A stretch of DNA of 64,000 nt from Priestia koreensis. GTDB lineage: Bacteria > Bacillota > Bacilli > Bacillales > Bacillaceae_H. The stretch covers positions 62,705-126,704 of the forward strand of contig NZ_LILC01000011.1 of the NCBI RefSeq assembly GCF_001274935.1, read 5' to 3'. A model generated the notes under the pieces. It had not been told where the DNA came from. It did not search any database and saw nothing but the letters and a program-made list of their open reading frames with translations. Numbering within the stretch: the stretch's first letter is position 1; every line of letters starts with the position of its first letter. The translations under genes were made by a program, and so were the position numbers. Positions 43,057 through 53,424 of the stretch are shown here, piece by piece.

Positions 43057-44748
43057 ATGGAACTTACTATAGCGATAATTATCCTCATTATTGGATTAAT
43101 TATTTATGGATTTTATTCAAGAAAAAAGATTTACAAAGAAGTAGATCGGCTTGAAGCCTTTAAAATGGAACTGATGAACAAACCTGTAGCGGAAGAAATT
43201 GCGAAGGTTAAAGAGTTAAATATGATTGGTGAGACGGAGCAGCTGTTCGAGCGCTGGCGTAATGATTGGGATGATATTGTTACAACCGACCTTCCGAAGA
43301 TCGATGAATTGCTGTTGGAAACGGAAGAAGTGGCTGATAAATATCGCTTTAAAAAAGCGAACCAATTAATTATACATACGGAGCAAACGCTTTTAGAGAT
43401 CGAAGAAAGCATTTCAGAGATTTTAAAAGAGTTAAAAAACCTTATCGGAAGCGAGCAAAGCAATCGTCATGATATTGAAGAAGTGACCGAGCTTCACCGT
43501 GTCGTAAAGAAAAAAGTGCTCGCACATCGTCATTCATATGGAAATGCAGAGGAGAATTTGGATAAGGTTCTTCAAAATGTAAAAGAGCGCTTTGTGGAAT
43601 TTGAAGAAGCAACGAATAACGGGAACTATTTACATGCTCGTGAAATTGTAATCGGCATTCATGAGGATCTAACGGTTCTTAATGAGTATGTAGAACAAAT
43701 TCCAAAATTGTTGGTTGAGTGTCAGACAACGCTGCCTTCCCAATTACAAGAGTTATTAGATGGATACAGAGAAATGCAGGCACAAGGATATGTGCTCGAT
43801 CATCTACAGGTTGAAGAAGCTGTTCAGCTCTTACAAGAGCAAACCATTGCTATCACGGCGCTCATCGAGGATTTACAGGTTGAGGAAGCCATTGTGCAGC
43901 TAGCAGATGTGAATGATCGTCTTGATCACTTATACGATTCTCTAGAGCAAGAGGTTATGGCTTACCACAAGATGAATCGTGAATTAAGCTCAATTTCACA
44001 TCTCTTAAAAACATTGCAGGAAAAAAATAGAGGCTTACGTGAAGAAACGGTATTCGTTCAGCAAAGCTATCACCTTCAGGAAAAAGATGTGGAAGTTTTC
44101 CATCGTATGGATCGTGAAGTGAAAAGACTGACAAACCTTTATTACACCATTTCGAACAAAATTGCGGATCACCAGCTAGCATATACTATTATTCAGGAAG
44201 AGCTAGAAGAGGTATCCAAGCAGCTTAAACAGCTCGAAGAAATTCAAAAAGAGTACGTCGAAACGCTTCAAACGTTACGAAAAGATGAAATACATGCAAA
44301 AGAAAAAATCACGGATCTTAAAAAGCAACTTATTGAAGCAAGAAGACTTATTCAACAAGGAAATCTTCCTGGGGTAAGCGTTGAATATAAACAGCGCGTA
44401 GAAGTCGCTAGACAACTTCTAGAAGAGGTATCCCTGAAGTTAGAAGAGAAGCCGTTGACGATGGAGGCTGTAAATGACTTATTGCAGCAGGCAGTCGAAT
44501 CCGTGCAGTCTCTTTTTGAAGAAACTGAGCAAATGGTAGGCGAAGTATTTCTTGTAGAGAAAGTCATTCAATATGGCAATCGTTACAGAAGTACGCATCC
44601 TGCTGTTGCACAGTCACTGCGACAATCGGAAGAATCGTTCCGCAACTATGAGTATCATGCAGCTCTCGAACAAGCTGCTAGTGCTATTGAAGGCGTAGAG
44701 CCAGGAGCTATGCAACGAATTCAAGGCATTTTAACCGAACGGAAATAA
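43057..44748 (+). CDS. ezrA: Septation ring formation regulator EzrA
   Basis: A 563-residue protein with one N-terminal membrane helix (LTIAIIILIIGLIIYGFYSRKKIYKEVDRL) and a long cytoplasmic part made of spectrin-like coiled-coil repeats. It inhibits aberrant FtsZ ring formation and is recruited to the division site. The C-terminal segment VEKVIQYGNRYRSTHPAVAQSLRQSEESFRNYEYHAALEQAASAIE contains the family's conserved NRYR patch. AAGGGGG precedes the ATG. It has its own promoter and terminator. Confidence 0.93.
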   Translation: MELTIAIIILIIGLIIYGFYSRKKIYKEVDRLEAFKMELMNKPVAEEIAKVKELNMIGETEQLFERWRNDWDDIVTTDLPKIDELLLETEEVADKYRFKKANQLIIHTEQTLLEIEESISEILKELKNLIGSEQSNRHDIEEVTELHRVVKKKVLAHRHSYGNAEENLDKVLQNVKERFVEFEEATNNGNYLHAREIVIGIHEDLTVLNEYVEQIPKLLVECQTTLPSQLQELLDGYREMQAQGYVLDHLQVEEAVQLLQEQTIAITALIEDLQVEEAIVQLADVNDRLDHLYDSLEQEVMAYHKMNRELSSISHLLKTLQEKNRGLREETVFVQQSYHLQEKDVEVFHRMDREVKRLTNLYYTISNKIADHQLAYTIIQEELEEVSKQLKQLEEIQKEYVETLQTLRKDEIHAKEKITDLKKQLIEARRLIQQGNLPGVSVEYKQRVEVARQLLEEVSLKLEEKPLTMEAVNDLLQQAVESVQSLFEETEQMVGEVFLVEKVIQYGNRYRSTHPAVAQSLRQSEESFRNYEYHAALEQAASAIEGVEPGAMQRIQGILTERK

Positions 44749-44788
44749 AAAAGATCGTTCACCGCACATGGTGAACGATCTTTTTTAT
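44747..44788. terminator. Bidirectional terminator of ezrA and the BCAA carrier
   Basis: AAAAAGATCGTTCACC pairs with GGTGAACGATCTTTTT around GCACAT, with T-tracts on both strands. Confidence 0.88.
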
Positions 44789-46122
44789 TTCACCTCAGTG
44801 GTTTGGCGTCGGACATAACCAATAATCCAGCCAACGAACCCCACCAAAATGGCGGGAATAAGCCAGCCAATTTGGTTCTCGTAGAGAGGCACGTAGCTGG
44901 TTAAAAAGTGATTAATAGGGCCTAGTGGAATTTTTGCTGCATTCAGCGCATCAAAAAAACTAATTATGGCTCCTGCTGTTACGGAGCCGATGTAGACTTC
45001 TTGATAAATCCAAAAATTTTTATCGACTAGTGAAAGGATAATCAAAATAATCGCGATCGGATAAAGAAACGTTAAGAGAGGCGTTGAAATGCTAATAAGC
45101 TTTGTCAGTCCTACATTTGACACAACTAGGCTAAAGATTGAAATCAGCACAATCGCCACTCGATATGACAAACCTCTTATTTGTTTGGAAAGAAATTCGC
45201 CGCATGCTGTCAAGAGCCCGATTGATGTGGTGAGGCACGCGAACGTGATTGCGATAGCCAAAATGATGATGCCAAAGGGTCCAAACAGGACCTTCGCTAC
45301 GTTTGTTAAAATGTCCCCGCCGTTTGCTTGAACACCTATAGCTGATACGCTCGATGCTCCTATGTAGGCAAGGGAAATGTAAACAAGCGCTAACCCAACA
45401 GCGGCAATTACCCCCGCTTTCATACAAGTAGATGCGATTCGTTTTGGCTCCGTAATTCCTTTGTCTTTAATACTCGTAATGACAACAATACCAAATACTA
45501 GGGCGGCAATGGCATCCATTGTTAAGTAGCCGTCTAAAAAGCCTTTGAAAAATGGTGCGTTCGCATATGCCTGCTGTGGTGGCTGAAACGATCCCATTGG
45601 AGTGATCAGACTTTTTATGACGAGCAGTGCTAGTACACCTAGGAGAAGCGGCGTTAGTATTTTTCCAACCGTATCCACGATTTTAGAAGGATTCATAGCA
45701 AGCCAAAGCGTAATGCCGAAAAAAATAACGGTATAAATGAATAGATATACACCGCTACTTTTAGCTGCTTCATTCAAAAAGGGAGTAACACCAATTTGAA
45801 AAGCGACCGTTCCTGTACGAGGAATCCCAAAGAAAGGTCCAATGGTTAAATACGTGATGAATGTAAAGCATAAGCCAAACACAGGATGAACCCTTTTAGC
45901 TACCCCTGAAAAGTCACCTTTTACCCTCGAAGCAGCGATAATTCCCAACAGGGGAAGCCCCACTCCTGTTAACAAAAATCCGCCAATTCCGATGAAAGTA
46001 TTCGTTCCTGCCTGTTGTCCGAGAGCAGGAGGAAAGATCATATTTCCAGCGCCAAAAAAAAGAGCAAACAGCATTAAGCCTACAGCAAGCAATTCTTTTT
46101 TTGTTAGTTCATATTGTTTCAT
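44785..46122 (-). CDS. braB: Branched-chain amino acid carrier BraB/BrnQ
   Basis: A 445-residue LIVCS-family sodium/proton-coupled permease with about twelve membrane helices. The N-terminal LLAVGLMLFALFFGAGNMIFPPALGQQAG is the diagnostic BrnQ signature (FGAGN-IFPP). It imports isoleucine, leucine and valine. The position next to ezrA and nifZ corresponds to braB of B. subtilis. GGAGGAG sits directly upstream of the ATG. No T-box or CodY site was identified by eye upstream. Confidence 0.9.
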   Translation of the reverse strand: MKQYELTKKELLAVGLMLFALFFGAGNMIFPPALGQQAGTNTFIGIGGFLLTGVGLPLLGIIAASRVKGDFSGVAKRVHPVFGLCFTFITYLTIGPFFGIPRTGTVAFQIGVTPFLNEAAKSSGVYLFIYTVIFFGITLWLAMNPSKIVDTVGKILTPLLLGVLALLVIKSLITPMGSFQPPQQAYANAPFFKGFLDGYLTMDAIAALVFGIVVITSIKDKGITEPKRIASTCMKAGVIAAVGLALVYISLAYIGASSVSAIGVQANGGDILTNVAKVLFGPFGIIILAIAITFACLTTSIGLLTACGEFLSKQIRGLSYRVAIVLISIFSLVVSNVGLTKLISISTPLLTFLYPIAIILIILSLVDKNFWIYQEVYIGSVTAGAIISFFDALNAAKIPLGPINHFLTSYVPLYENQIGWLIPAILVGFVGWIIGYVRRQTTEVK

Positions 46123-46312
46123 AGCTCCTCCTATTACTTTCTTCTTTCCTCTATTTTGTTACATCTTCAGTCAATTCATTACGAAATAAATCACGGGATA
46201 AAAGAATATTCTGACATAAGAGAACCTAGGGAGCTGTTATTTTCATTCATTTTCAACTGTGGTATCATAACTTGACATTAACATTAACTGTTTAAAAAAG
46301 GGAGTAAATGCA

Positions 46313-47461
46313 GTGATTTATCTTGATAATAGCGCCACTACTCAACCATATAAAGAAGTAATCGATTCGTTTGTGAAAGTTAGCACTGATTATTTCGGAA
46401 ATCCGTCGTCCTTACACGGACTAGGCGGACAAGCGGAGCGATTGCTCAGTCGCTCTCGTGAACAAGTTGCGACTCTTTTGAACGTATCACCAAAAGAGAT
46501 TGTTTTTACCTCTGGAGGGACAGAAGGGAATAATATGGCGATTAAAGGTGTCGCCTTTCAATATCAAAACCGTGGAAAACATATCATTACAACAGAGATT
46601 GAACATGATTCCGTTCATCAGCCGTTTAAACAGCTAGAAGAATGGGGATTTGATGTGACCTATCTATCGGTGAACGAAGAAGGTCTCATCTCAGTGGAGG
46701 AATTAAAGAATTCCTTACGTGAGGATACTATTCTTGTCTCTGTTATTCATGTTAATAATGAAACAGGTGTTATTCAGCCGATAGCTGAAATTGGTCATAT
46801 GCTGGATGAATATCCGAAGGCTATTTTTCATGTTGATCACGTCCAGGGGATTGGAAAAGTCCCGCTTGATTTTAAAAAGGCTTCTATTGATCTCCTTACC
46901 TTATCGGGCCATAAGTTCCATGGTCTCAAAGGAACAGGAGTTTTATACGCACGTGAAGGGATCAAACTAGCTCCCTTATTAAGTGGTGGCGAACAAGAGT
47001 CACATTTTCGATCAGGTACCGAAAATGTTCCTGGAGTTGTTGCGCTCGCTAAAGCACTACGAATGACACTTGAGAATGCGGACGATAAAAATGAACGTAT
47101 AAAAAAACTTCGTAAGATTTTAGTGGGCCAATTATCTGATCAAAGACACTTAACGATTAATAGCCCGTCACATGGTGCTCCTCATATTTTAAATGTTACG
47201 TTTCATGGAATGAAGGCGGAAGTATTTGTTCATGCCTTAGAGGACAAAGGTATATATGTATCTACAACGTCTGCATGCTCATCAAAAAAGAAAAGTCCAA
47301 GTAAAACGCTTCTTGCAATGGGGAAAAAACGAGAAGATGCCGATCAAGCGATTCGAATCAGTCTTTCCTATCAAACAACGCAAGAGGATGCTGAAAAGGC
47401 AGTAACAGCTATTTTACAAGCAGTAGAAGAATTGAAAGAAGTTGTGAAGGAGAAACGATAA
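46313..47461 (+). CDS. nifZ: Cysteine desulfurase NifZ (IscS-like, ThiI partner)
   Basis: A 382-residue class V aminotransferase-fold PLP enzyme that takes sulfur from cysteine. Motifs: [16 protein letters not shown] at the start, [15 protein letters not shown] (about residue 70), PLP lysine in [12 protein letters not shown] (about 201) and the sulfur-carrying cysteine in [18 protein letters not shown] (about 322). The GTG at 46313 has GGGAG nine bases upstream. Its last base overlaps the first of thiI (TAATG). In B. subtilis NifZ feeds sulfur directly to ThiI for 4-thiouridine in tRNA, which this coupling supports. Confidence 0.92.
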   Translation: MIYLDNSATTQPYKEVIDSFVKVSTDYFGNPSSLHGLGGQAERLLSRSREQVATLLNVSPKEIVFTSGGTEGNNMAIKGVAFQYQNRGKHIITTEIEHDSVHQPFKQLEEWGFDVTYLSVNEEGLISVEELKNSLREDTILVSVIHVNNETGVIQPIAEIGHMLDEYPKAIFHVDHVQGIGKVPLDFKKASIDLLTLSGHKFHGLKGTGVLYAREGIKLAPLLSGGEQESHFRSGTENVPGVVALAKALRMTLENADDKNERIKKLRKILVGQLSDQRHLTINSPSHGAPHILNVTFHGMKAEVFVHALEDKGIYVSTTSACSSKKKSPSKTLLAMGKKREDADQAIRISLSYQTTQEDAEKAVTAILQAVEELKEVVKEKR

Positions 47462-48678
47462 TGTACAATCATATTTTAATTCGATACGGTGAAGTGTCGA
47501 CAAAAGGTCAAAACCGCAAGCAGTTTTTAACGCGTTTACGTAAGCATATTTTACATGTGCTGGCTGATTTCCCCTCTATTCTAATTGAGCAAACGAGAGA
47601 TCGTATGTACATTCATTTAAAAGGGGAAGACCCAAAGCCAATGATTCCGAAGCTTCAAGAAGTATTTGGGATTCAAAGCTTTAGTCTAGCTTTAAAAGTG
47701 GACTCAGAAATGGATCAAATTAAAGAAGCGGCTTTAAAGGCAATTGAAGAGTTTGATCAACCGGAAAAAACATTTAAGGTATCTGCAAGACGCTCAGATA
47801 AACAGTTTGAATTTGATACAAACGGCATTAATCATGAGGTTGGCGGTCACATTTTACGAAACACAACGAACTTAACGGTTAACGTAAAAAAACCGGATAT
47901 TAATCTGCGAGTAGAAGTTCGAACAGAAGCGACGTACATTATGTGCTTTGACTATCCAGGAGCTGGAGGATTGCCAGTTGGTTCCGGTGGGAAAGCGATG
48001 CTTATGCTTTCTGGTGGGATCGATAGCCCAGTAGCTGGTTATTTATCCATGAAGCGCGGTTTAGAAATTGAAGCGGTTCATTTCCATAGTCCTCCGTTTA
48101 CAAGTGAGCGTGCCAAACAAAAAGTAATCGACCTTGCACAGAAGCTTGTTAAATACGGTCACAAAGTTCGTTTACATGTTGTGCCATTTACAGAGGTTCA
48201 GCAAGCTGTACACAAACAAGTACCTGAAAACTACACGATGACATCCACTAGACGTATGATGCTTCGTATCACGGATAAAATCAGAGAGCAAGAGCAGGCG
48301 CTAGCCATTGTAACGGGTGAGAGCCTTGGACAAGTAGCGAGTCAAACGGTTGAAAGCATGTATGCGATTAATGAAGTGACGAATACGCCAATTATTCGAC
48401 CTCTTATCGCAATGGATAAAACGGAAATTATTAATATCGCAAGAGAAATTGATACGCATGACATTTCAATCCGTCCATACGAGGATTGCTGTACGATCTT
48501 TACACCAGCTCAACCAAAAACGAGACCGAGACGTGAAAAAGTAAATCGTTACGAAGCATTTTACGATTTCGAGCCGTTAATTGATGAAGCGGTAAGAAAT
48601 ACAGAAGTGTTGGAATTTACAAGTGAAACGGACATGACTCAAAAAGAAACAGTTGCCGTTGAGAACGATTTATTTTAA
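47461..48678 (+). CDS. thiI: tRNA 4-thiouridine synthetase ThiI
   Basis: A 405-residue protein with NFLD and THUMP domains (residues 1-165) and an adenylating PP-loop domain: [20 protein letters not shown] near residue 181. The catalytic cysteine lies in [10 protein letters not shown] (about residue 344). The C-terminal rhodanese domain of E. coli ThiI is absent, as in B. subtilis, consistent with direct sulfur transfer from NifZ encoded immediately upstream. It forms s4U8 in tRNA. A good terminator follows. Confidence 0.94.
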   Translation: MYNHILIRYGEVSTKGQNRKQFLTRLRKHILHVLADFPSILIEQTRDRMYIHLKGEDPKPMIPKLQEVFGIQSFSLALKVDSEMDQIKEAALKAIEEFDQPEKTFKVSARRSDKQFEFDTNGINHEVGGHILRNTTNLTVNVKKPDINLRVEVRTEATYIMCFDYPGAGGLPVGSGGKAMLMLSGGIDSPVAGYLSMKRGLEIEAVHFHSPPFTSERAKQKVIDLAQKLVKYGHKVRLHVVPFTEVQQAVHKQVPENYTMTSTRRMMLRITDKIREQEQALAIVTGESLGQVASQTVESMYAINEVTNTPIIRPLIAMDKTEIINIAREIDTHDISIRPYEDCCTIFTPAQPKTRPRREKVNRYEAFYDFEPLIDEAVRNTEVLEFTSETDMTQKETVAVENDLF

Positions 48679-48701
48679 TCGTTGAATAATTTTATAAGAC
48701 A

Positions 48702-48741
48702 ATGAAAGACTATCCTAGGAAACACGGATAGTCTTTTTTGT
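48702..48741 (+). terminator. Intrinsic terminator after thiI
   Basis: AAAGACTATCC (48705-48715) pairs with GGATAGTCTTT (48726-48736), followed by TTTG. Confidence 0.8.
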
Positions 48742-48858
48742 TGTGTTGGTAGACGATTCAAATAGAGCCGGAAATGGCTTTTTTGTAAGTGAAAACTCTT
48801 CATTATTTGACAAAAGAAGAAGGGTTTAAACATAAAGAAAAAATTACCAAAAAATTTT

Positions 48859-48889
48859 TGTATGAACATTTGAACTTTGACACAATCTA
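48859..48889 (+). promoter_or_regulatory. Possible SigG promoter of the SASP gene
   Basis: TGTATG (48859-48864), an 18-base spacer and CAATCTA (48883-48889) approximate the SigG consensus (GHATR and CATNHTA). The position, about 25 bases before the SASP start, suits a forespore gene. Match is moderate. Confidence 0.4.
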
Positions 48890-48914
48890 TATTCAACAAG
48901 GAGGTGACACACAC

Positions 48915-49109
48915 ATGGCAAACACAAACAAATTAGTAGTTGCTGGTTCTCAAGCAGCTATCGACCAAATGAAATACGAAATCGCTTCTGAATTCGGGGT
49001 AAACCTTGGAGCTGAAGCTACTGCTCGCGCTAACGGATCTGTTGGTGGAGAAATCACTAAACGCTTAGTTCAAATGGCTCAACAACAATTAGGCGGAAGC
49101 TACAAATAA
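48915..49109 (+). CDS. sspA: Alpha/beta-type small acid-soluble spore protein
   Basis: A 64-residue spore DNA-binding protein that protects dormant chromosomes. Both family signatures are present: [20 protein letters not shown], which includes the GPR protease cleavage site EIASEFGV, and [29 protein letters not shown] lies nine bases before the ATG at 48915; the frame upstream to 48789 is not coding. Neighbours thiI and ytcJ-like match the sspA locus of B. subtilis, but several ssp paralogues exist, so the letter is inferred from synteny. Confidence 0.92.
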   Translation: MANTNKLVVAGSQAAIDQMKYEIASEFGVNLGAEATARANGSVGGEITKRLVQMAQQQLGGSYK

Positions 49110-49125
49110 TTATACACATGGCTAC

Positions 49126-49158
49126 AGAGAGTGAGCGAAAGCTCACTCTTTTCTATTT
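49126..49158 (+). terminator. Intrinsic terminator after the SASP gene
   Basis: GAGTGAGC and GCTCACTC form an 8 bp stem closed by a GAAA tetraloop, followed by TTTTCT. Confidence 0.82.
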
Positions 49159-49213
49159 TCTCTCTAATTGATTATAATAAGAATAATGAAAAAATTTTAG
49201 GGAGATGTTGAAT

Positions 49214-50800
49214 GTGGCCACACTTTGGTTTGGTGGAACGATTTATACAATGGTAAATGAACATGAAACAGTGGAGGCGATACTAGTAGAGGACGGAACG
49301 ATTCTTGAGACAGGTAGTGTGGCTACCCTACAAGAAAAGTACGAAAATCGAATAAATGAGAAAATCAATTTGCAAGGAAAGGTGTTATACCCAGGATTTG
49401 TAGATAGTCACATTCATTTAATCGGGCACGGGGAAAAGTTACTTCGACTAGATTTATCCGCTGCCACATCAGCAGAGGAAGTACTGCAATTAGTAGAGGA
49501 AAAAGTAAAAACAACGCCACATAACGAATGGATTATTGCCGAAGGATGGGATGAAAATCAGTGGAAGACTCCACGCATTATTCATCGCAAAGAGCTCGAT
49601 GCAATCACAAGCAATCATCCAATTATTATGAAACGTATTTGTCGCCATGCCTTGATTGCTAATACATATGCACTGACATTATCAGGAGTGACCAATGATG
49701 TAAAAGAACCACAAGGCGGAATTGTAGATAGAGAAGAAGACGGAACCATCACGGGATTCTTAGTGGATGAAGCACAGCAACTTGTGACGAGCAAAATGCC
49801 TCTTCCTTCCGAAAATTATTTGCAGCGTGCTCTTCAGTTGTCGGTTCAAGATGCTTTTAGCAAGGGATTGACGGGAGCTCATTCAGAGGACTTAAACTAT
49901 TATGGTGGATTTTTGCGTACATATGAAACGTTTCAACAAGTGATTAATGGGTCTAAAACAAAATTTCGTGCGCACTTATTAGCTCATTATGGTGTAGCAG
50001 AGGATGCTTTTTCGTATGCGGATCACCATGAAGATCCGTTTATTGAAATTGGCGCGATGAAAATTTTTGCAGATGGCTCTCTAGGCGGAAGGTCTGCTCT
50101 GTTAAGTAAGCCTTACGAAGATGATGAGACGACACAAGGAGTGGCGATTCACACCCAAGACGAGCTATCGGATTTAGTAAAAAAAGCACGAACATTTGGA
50201 CGAACGGTTGCCATCCATGCGATTGGTGATTTGGCATTTGAATACGTAATTACGAGTTTAGAAAAGCATCCACCAAAAGCAGGTCAGCGCGATCGAATTA
50301 TTCATGCTCAGATTTTGCGTCCTGACTTAATTGAACGAGCGAAAACTCTTCCGATGATTCTTGATATTCAGCCCCGATTTGTAGCAAGTGATTTTCCGTG
50401 GGTAGAGGAGAGACTTGGCCATGAGCGGATGAAATCGTGCTATGTGTGGAAAACACTTATTCAAAAAGGGTTTCACTGTGCAGGAGGATCAGATGCCCCA
50501 ATTGAGCCAATGGATCCACTACTTGGTATTCATGCGGCGGTATCACGTAAAAATAGCCCCGCTTCGTATAACGTATATATGCCTGAAGAGAAGCTTTCTG
50601 TTTTTGAAGCCGTTCGATTATTTACATACGAAAGTGCGTACGCGATCAACAGAGAGAATGAGGTTGGATTAGTTTCACCGGGATACAAAGCAGATTTCAC
50701 AGTTCTGAATCATGATTTATTCAACATAGAAGAAGATGAAATTCCAAATGCAGGCGTATATATGACGGTAGTGGACGGAACTACTATGTTTCAACAATAG
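49214..50800 (+). CDS. ytcJ: YtcJ-like metal-dependent amidohydrolase
   Basis: A 528-residue amidohydrolase-superfamily protein of the YtcJ/NfdA group. Metal ligands lie in LYPGFVDSHIHLIGHGEK (HxH, about residue 64), RTVAIHAIGDLAF (His, about 336) and HCAGGSDAPIEPMDPL (Asp, about 423). The bridging carboxylated lysine is likely near IGAMKIFADGSLGGRSALL. The substrate is unknown. GGGAG lies nine bases before the GTG at 49214; the ATG at 49205 abuts it. The locus beside sspA and the NAD kinase gene matches B. subtilis. Confidence 0.8.
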   Translation: MATLWFGGTIYTMVNEHETVEAILVEDGTILETGSVATLQEKYENRINEKINLQGKVLYPGFVDSHIHLIGHGEKLLRLDLSAATSAEEVLQLVEEKVKTTPHNEWIIAEGWDENQWKTPRIIHRKELDAITSNHPIIMKRICRHALIANTYALTLSGVTNDVKEPQGGIVDREEDGTITGFLVDEAQQLVTSKMPLPSENYLQRALQLSVQDAFSKGLTGAHSEDLNYYGGFLRTYETFQQVINGSKTKFRAHLLAHYGVAEDAFSYADHHEDPFIEIGAMKIFADGSLGGRSALLSKPYEDDETTQGVAIHTQDELSDLVKKARTFGRTVAIHAIGDLAFEYVITSLEKHPPKAGQRDRIIHAQILRPDLIERAKTLPMILDIQPRFVASDFPWVEERLGHERMKSCYVWKTLIQKGFHCAGGSDAPIEPMDPLLGIHAAVSRKNSPASYNVYMPEEKLSVFEAVRLFTYESAYAINRENEVGLVSPGYKADFTVLNHDLFNIEEDEIPNAGVYMTVVDGTTMFQQ

Positions 50801-50820
50801 GATTTGATCGATCAATACGA

Positions 50821-50853
50821 AAAGGCGCTCTCAATAAAAGAGAGCGTCTCCTA
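50821..50853. terminator. Terminator between ytcJ and nadK2
   Basis: GGCGCTCTC (50824-50832) pairs with GAGAGCGTC (50840-50848) between convergent genes. T-tail is poor on the plus strand. Confidence 0.6.
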
Positions 50854-50862
50854 AAGTACGGA

Positions 50863-51666
50863 TTATAAGAAAGTGCGTTGCACGCGTTGCCAAAATGAAT
50901 TGTCTTTTAGTTTAACGGTTTTTACTTGCTGATCTGCAAGTGAAATGGTGATTTTTTCTACCTGCTTTGAACTAATGGCCTCGTTATCTAGTCCAATCGT
51001 TGGGTAATGTGGGTTATCAGGCGAAAAACGTAGTGTTAACGTATTCTGGTCGCTTAAGATAAACGAAGATCCTAGCGTACGATATTGATTATTATTTAAA
51101 GACGCAATTTCACTCACCTGTAAGCACGGAAGAAGTGGATCTACGACCGCTCCGTTTACGGACTTATTGTAAGCCGTACTTCCAGTTGGGGTTGCGACAA
51201 TCATGCCGTCTCCTCGGAACGTTTCAAAATGGAGCTCGTTAATAAATACTTCCATTTCAAATGTTTTAATGAGTGAAGAACGTATTGAACATTCATTCAA
51301 TGAATAAACGGGTGGGTTTTGATCAATTTGTGTTTGGATGACTGGAAAGCGTCTTACTTCTACTTCGCGATTGCTAACCGCTTCAACCATCTTATCCGTA
51401 TCCTCAATATGGAAATCGCAATAAAAGCTCAGTTGATTAGCTGTTGTAATCCCAGCATAGAGGCAATCATCACGGAACCCTGATTGACGAACAGCTTGAA
51501 GGAAATCTCCGTCTCCGCCTACTGAAATGATGATGCTTGCTTCTTTCATAGTGTGAACGATTGTAAAATCATGTTTTTCTGCTAGCTCTTGTAAGGGCTT
51601 AACACGATTAATTGTTTCAGCATCTTTTTTGTGGAAAAAATAAATGTTGCGGCGATTTGTTGTCAT
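50863..51666 (-). CDS. nadK2: NAD kinase 2 (YtdI/PpnK type)
   Basis: A 267-residue NAD kinase that makes NADP. The ATP/metal loop ISVGGDGDFLQAVRQ (GGDG, about residue 50), the NE/D motif equivalent LNECSIRSSLIKT (about 121) and the glycine-rich MIVATPTGSTAYNKSVNGAVVDPLLPC (about 156) are intact. Position next to ytcJ and sppA matches the second B. subtilis NAD kinase, YtdI. GGGGGAAC precedes the ATG. It is divergent from sppA. Confidence 0.88.
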   Translation of the reverse strand: MTTNRRNIYFFHKKDAETINRVKPLQELAEKHDFTIVHTMKEASIIISVGGDGDFLQAVRQSGFRDDCLYAGITTANQLSFYCDFHIEDTDKMVEAVSNREVEVRRFPVIQTQIDQNPPVYSLNECSIRSSLIKTFEMEVFINELHFETFRGDGMIVATPTGSTAYNKSVNGAVVDPLLPCLQVSEIASLNNNQYRTLGSSFILSDQNTLTLRFSPDNPHYPTIGLDNEAISSKQVEKITISLADQQVKTVKLKDNSFWQRVQRTFL

Positions 51667-51815
51667 GGAAGTTCCCCCTTGTTTGATCGTAATAATAGTA
51701 AGAAAGCATTCATGTTCTTCAAAAGAATTTGATACACTATATATGTATTCTACGAAATTTTTCAGAAAAATAAAAGAATTATCCTATTTTTCAGTTAATT
51801 ACAGGAGGTTTTTAC

Positions 51816-52826
51816 ATGAACAAAAGGCGTTGGGTAGCCCTAGGACTTGCGATAGGATTGTTCTTAATTTCAATTCTTGTAAGCGTTACGACGAGCGTAC
51901 TGTTTAACGATGTCGGAGAAGGTCTTTCATCTGTTATGGGGGATGACGAAGGGTTTGCGGAAAAAGTCATCAAAGATGGAAATGACGCGAAGAAGATCGT
52001 CGTTCTCGAAGTGAGTGGAGTCATCCAGGATACAGGGGAATCATCTTCTCCATTTCAAAGTGGAGGGTACAATCACCAAGAGTTCCTAAAAATGATTGAT
52101 CAAGCGAAAAATGATCCGCAAGTAAAAGGGCTTATTGTAAAAGTGAACTCACCTGGCGGAGGCGTCGTTGAGAGTGCTGAAATACATAAGAAGCTGGAAG
52201 AATTCAAAGAGAAGACAAAGCATCCAGTTTACATTTCAATGGGCAGTATGGCAGCATCAGGCGGTTATTATATCTCAACAGCAGCGAATAAGATTTATGC
52301 CATACCTGATACCCTAACAGGATCTTTAGGTGTGATTATGCAAAGTCTTAACTACGGTGAGCTTGCCAAAAACTTCGGTGTGAAAAATGAGACCATTAAA
52401 AGCGGTCCTTACAAAGATATTATGTCACCAACACGTGAGATGACGGCGGCGGAAAGACAAATTATGCAACGTCTCGTTGATAATGCATACGGTGGATTTG
52501 TGAACGTAATCTCAAAAGGACGAAATCTTTCCGAAGAACAGGTACGAAAGGTTGCGGATGGCCGTGTGTATGACGGAAGACAGGCAAAAGAGTTAAAACT
52601 AGTAGATGAATTAGGATATTTTGATGACACGGTAAAAGGGATGAAAAAAGATGAGCATCTAAAAGGAGCAGAAGTTGTTTCATATGAGTCCTCTTCGTTA
52701 GGTCTATCTTCTTTCTTATCCATGAGCGCACAAAAAGTGCTAGGAAACACGCAAGAGCTAACAGGAATGCTGAAGCTGCTTAGCAATCCAAGTTCTCCGC
52801 GCTTAATGTATCTGTATGCAGAATAG
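51816..52826 (+). CDS. sppA: Signal peptide peptidase SppA
   Basis: A 336-residue membrane serine protease of the S49 family that degrades released signal peptides. It has one N-terminal anchor (RWVALGLAIGLFLISILVSVTTSVLF). The catalytic serine lies in YISMGSMAASGGYYISTAANKI (about residue 148) and the general-base lysine in IKSGPYKDIMSPTREMT (about 199); VKVNSPGGGVVESAEI is the conserved oxyanion-side block. This is the short Bacillus form with one S49 domain. ACAGGAGG lies nine bases before the ATG. yteJ follows after ten bases, so the two are cotranscribed. Confidence 0.92.
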   Translation: MNKRRWVALGLAIGLFLISILVSVTTSVLFNDVGEGLSSVMGDDEGFAEKVIKDGNDAKKIVVLEVSGVIQDTGESSSPFQSGGYNHQEFLKMIDQAKNDPQVKGLIVKVNSPGGGVVESAEIHKKLEEFKEKTKHPVYISMGSMAASGGYYISTAANKIYAIPDTLTGSLGVIMQSLNYGELAKNFGVKNETIKSGPYKDIMSPTREMTAAERQIMQRLVDNAYGGFVNVISKGRNLSEEQVRKVADGRVYDGRQAKELKLVDELGYFDDTVKGMKKDEHLKGAEVVSYESSSLGLSSFLSMSAQKVLGNTQELTGMLKLLSNPSSPRLMYLYAE

Positions 52827-52836
52827 GAGTGAGTAA

Positions 52837-53328
52837 ATGGATTATACAGACAATTATTCTACTAATGAACCTATTCACACAGCACCTGACATGACTGTAT
52901 CAAAGGAGCGGGTTATGATCAGATATGCGGGATTTTGGATGAGGTTTTGGGCGTATCTTGTTGATTTAATTGTCATTGGTAGCTTAGAGAGAATTATCGT
53001 TAAGCCCCTATTTCATCTCTTGGGTTTATCTACTAATGATGGGTTACTAACGCTGTATGGATTTGTATCGGCACTTGTATTTTATGGATATTTTGTATTC
53101 ATGACGAGGTGGTTCGGGCAGACGCTTGGGAAAATGATCTTTGGACTACAGGTCATTGATCTCAAAGATGATCGCTTGCGATGGTCTACGATTATATTTC
53201 GAGAAGTGATTGGCCGATATGTCGCGAAAACCATATTGCTAATTGGGTACTTGCTTGTTGCGTTTTTACCACAAAAACAAGGACTACATGATTATTTTGC
53301 GGGCACAACGGTCATTCATCGTTCATAA
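52837..53328 (+). CDS. yteJ: RDD family membrane protein YteJ
   Basis: A 163-residue protein with the RDD domain: AGFWMRFWAYLVDLIVIGSLERII (conserved Arg and Asp in helix 1), a middle helix pair, and GKMIFGLQVIDLKDDRLRWSTIIFREVIGRYVA. Three to four membrane helices. In B. subtilis YteJ works with SppA and is proposed to restrain its activity; the genes are adjacent here too. A GGAGTGAG site precedes the ATG. A terminator follows. Confidence 0.88.
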   Translation: MDYTDNYSTNEPIHTAPDMTVSKERVMIRYAGFWMRFWAYLVDLIVIGSLERIIVKPLFHLLGLSTNDGLLTLYGFVSALVFYGYFVFMTRWFGQTLGKMIFGLQVIDLKDDRLRWSTIIFREVIGRYVAKTILLIGYLLVAFLPQKQGLHDYFAGTTVIHRS

Positions 53329-53333
53329 GCGAA

Positions 53334-53373
53334 GGGAAGGAAAAGACAAACATTCTTTTCCTTCTTTTTTTGT
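53334..53373 (+). terminator. Intrinsic terminator after yteJ
   Basis: GAAGGAAAAG (53336-53345) pairs with CTTTTCCTTC (53355-53364), followed by TTTTTTTG. Confidence 0.78.
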
Positions 53374-53424
53374 TTATTTTTTTCTCTTAAGGAAATAATA
53401 GAAAGTTGAGAAGAGGTGAACGTT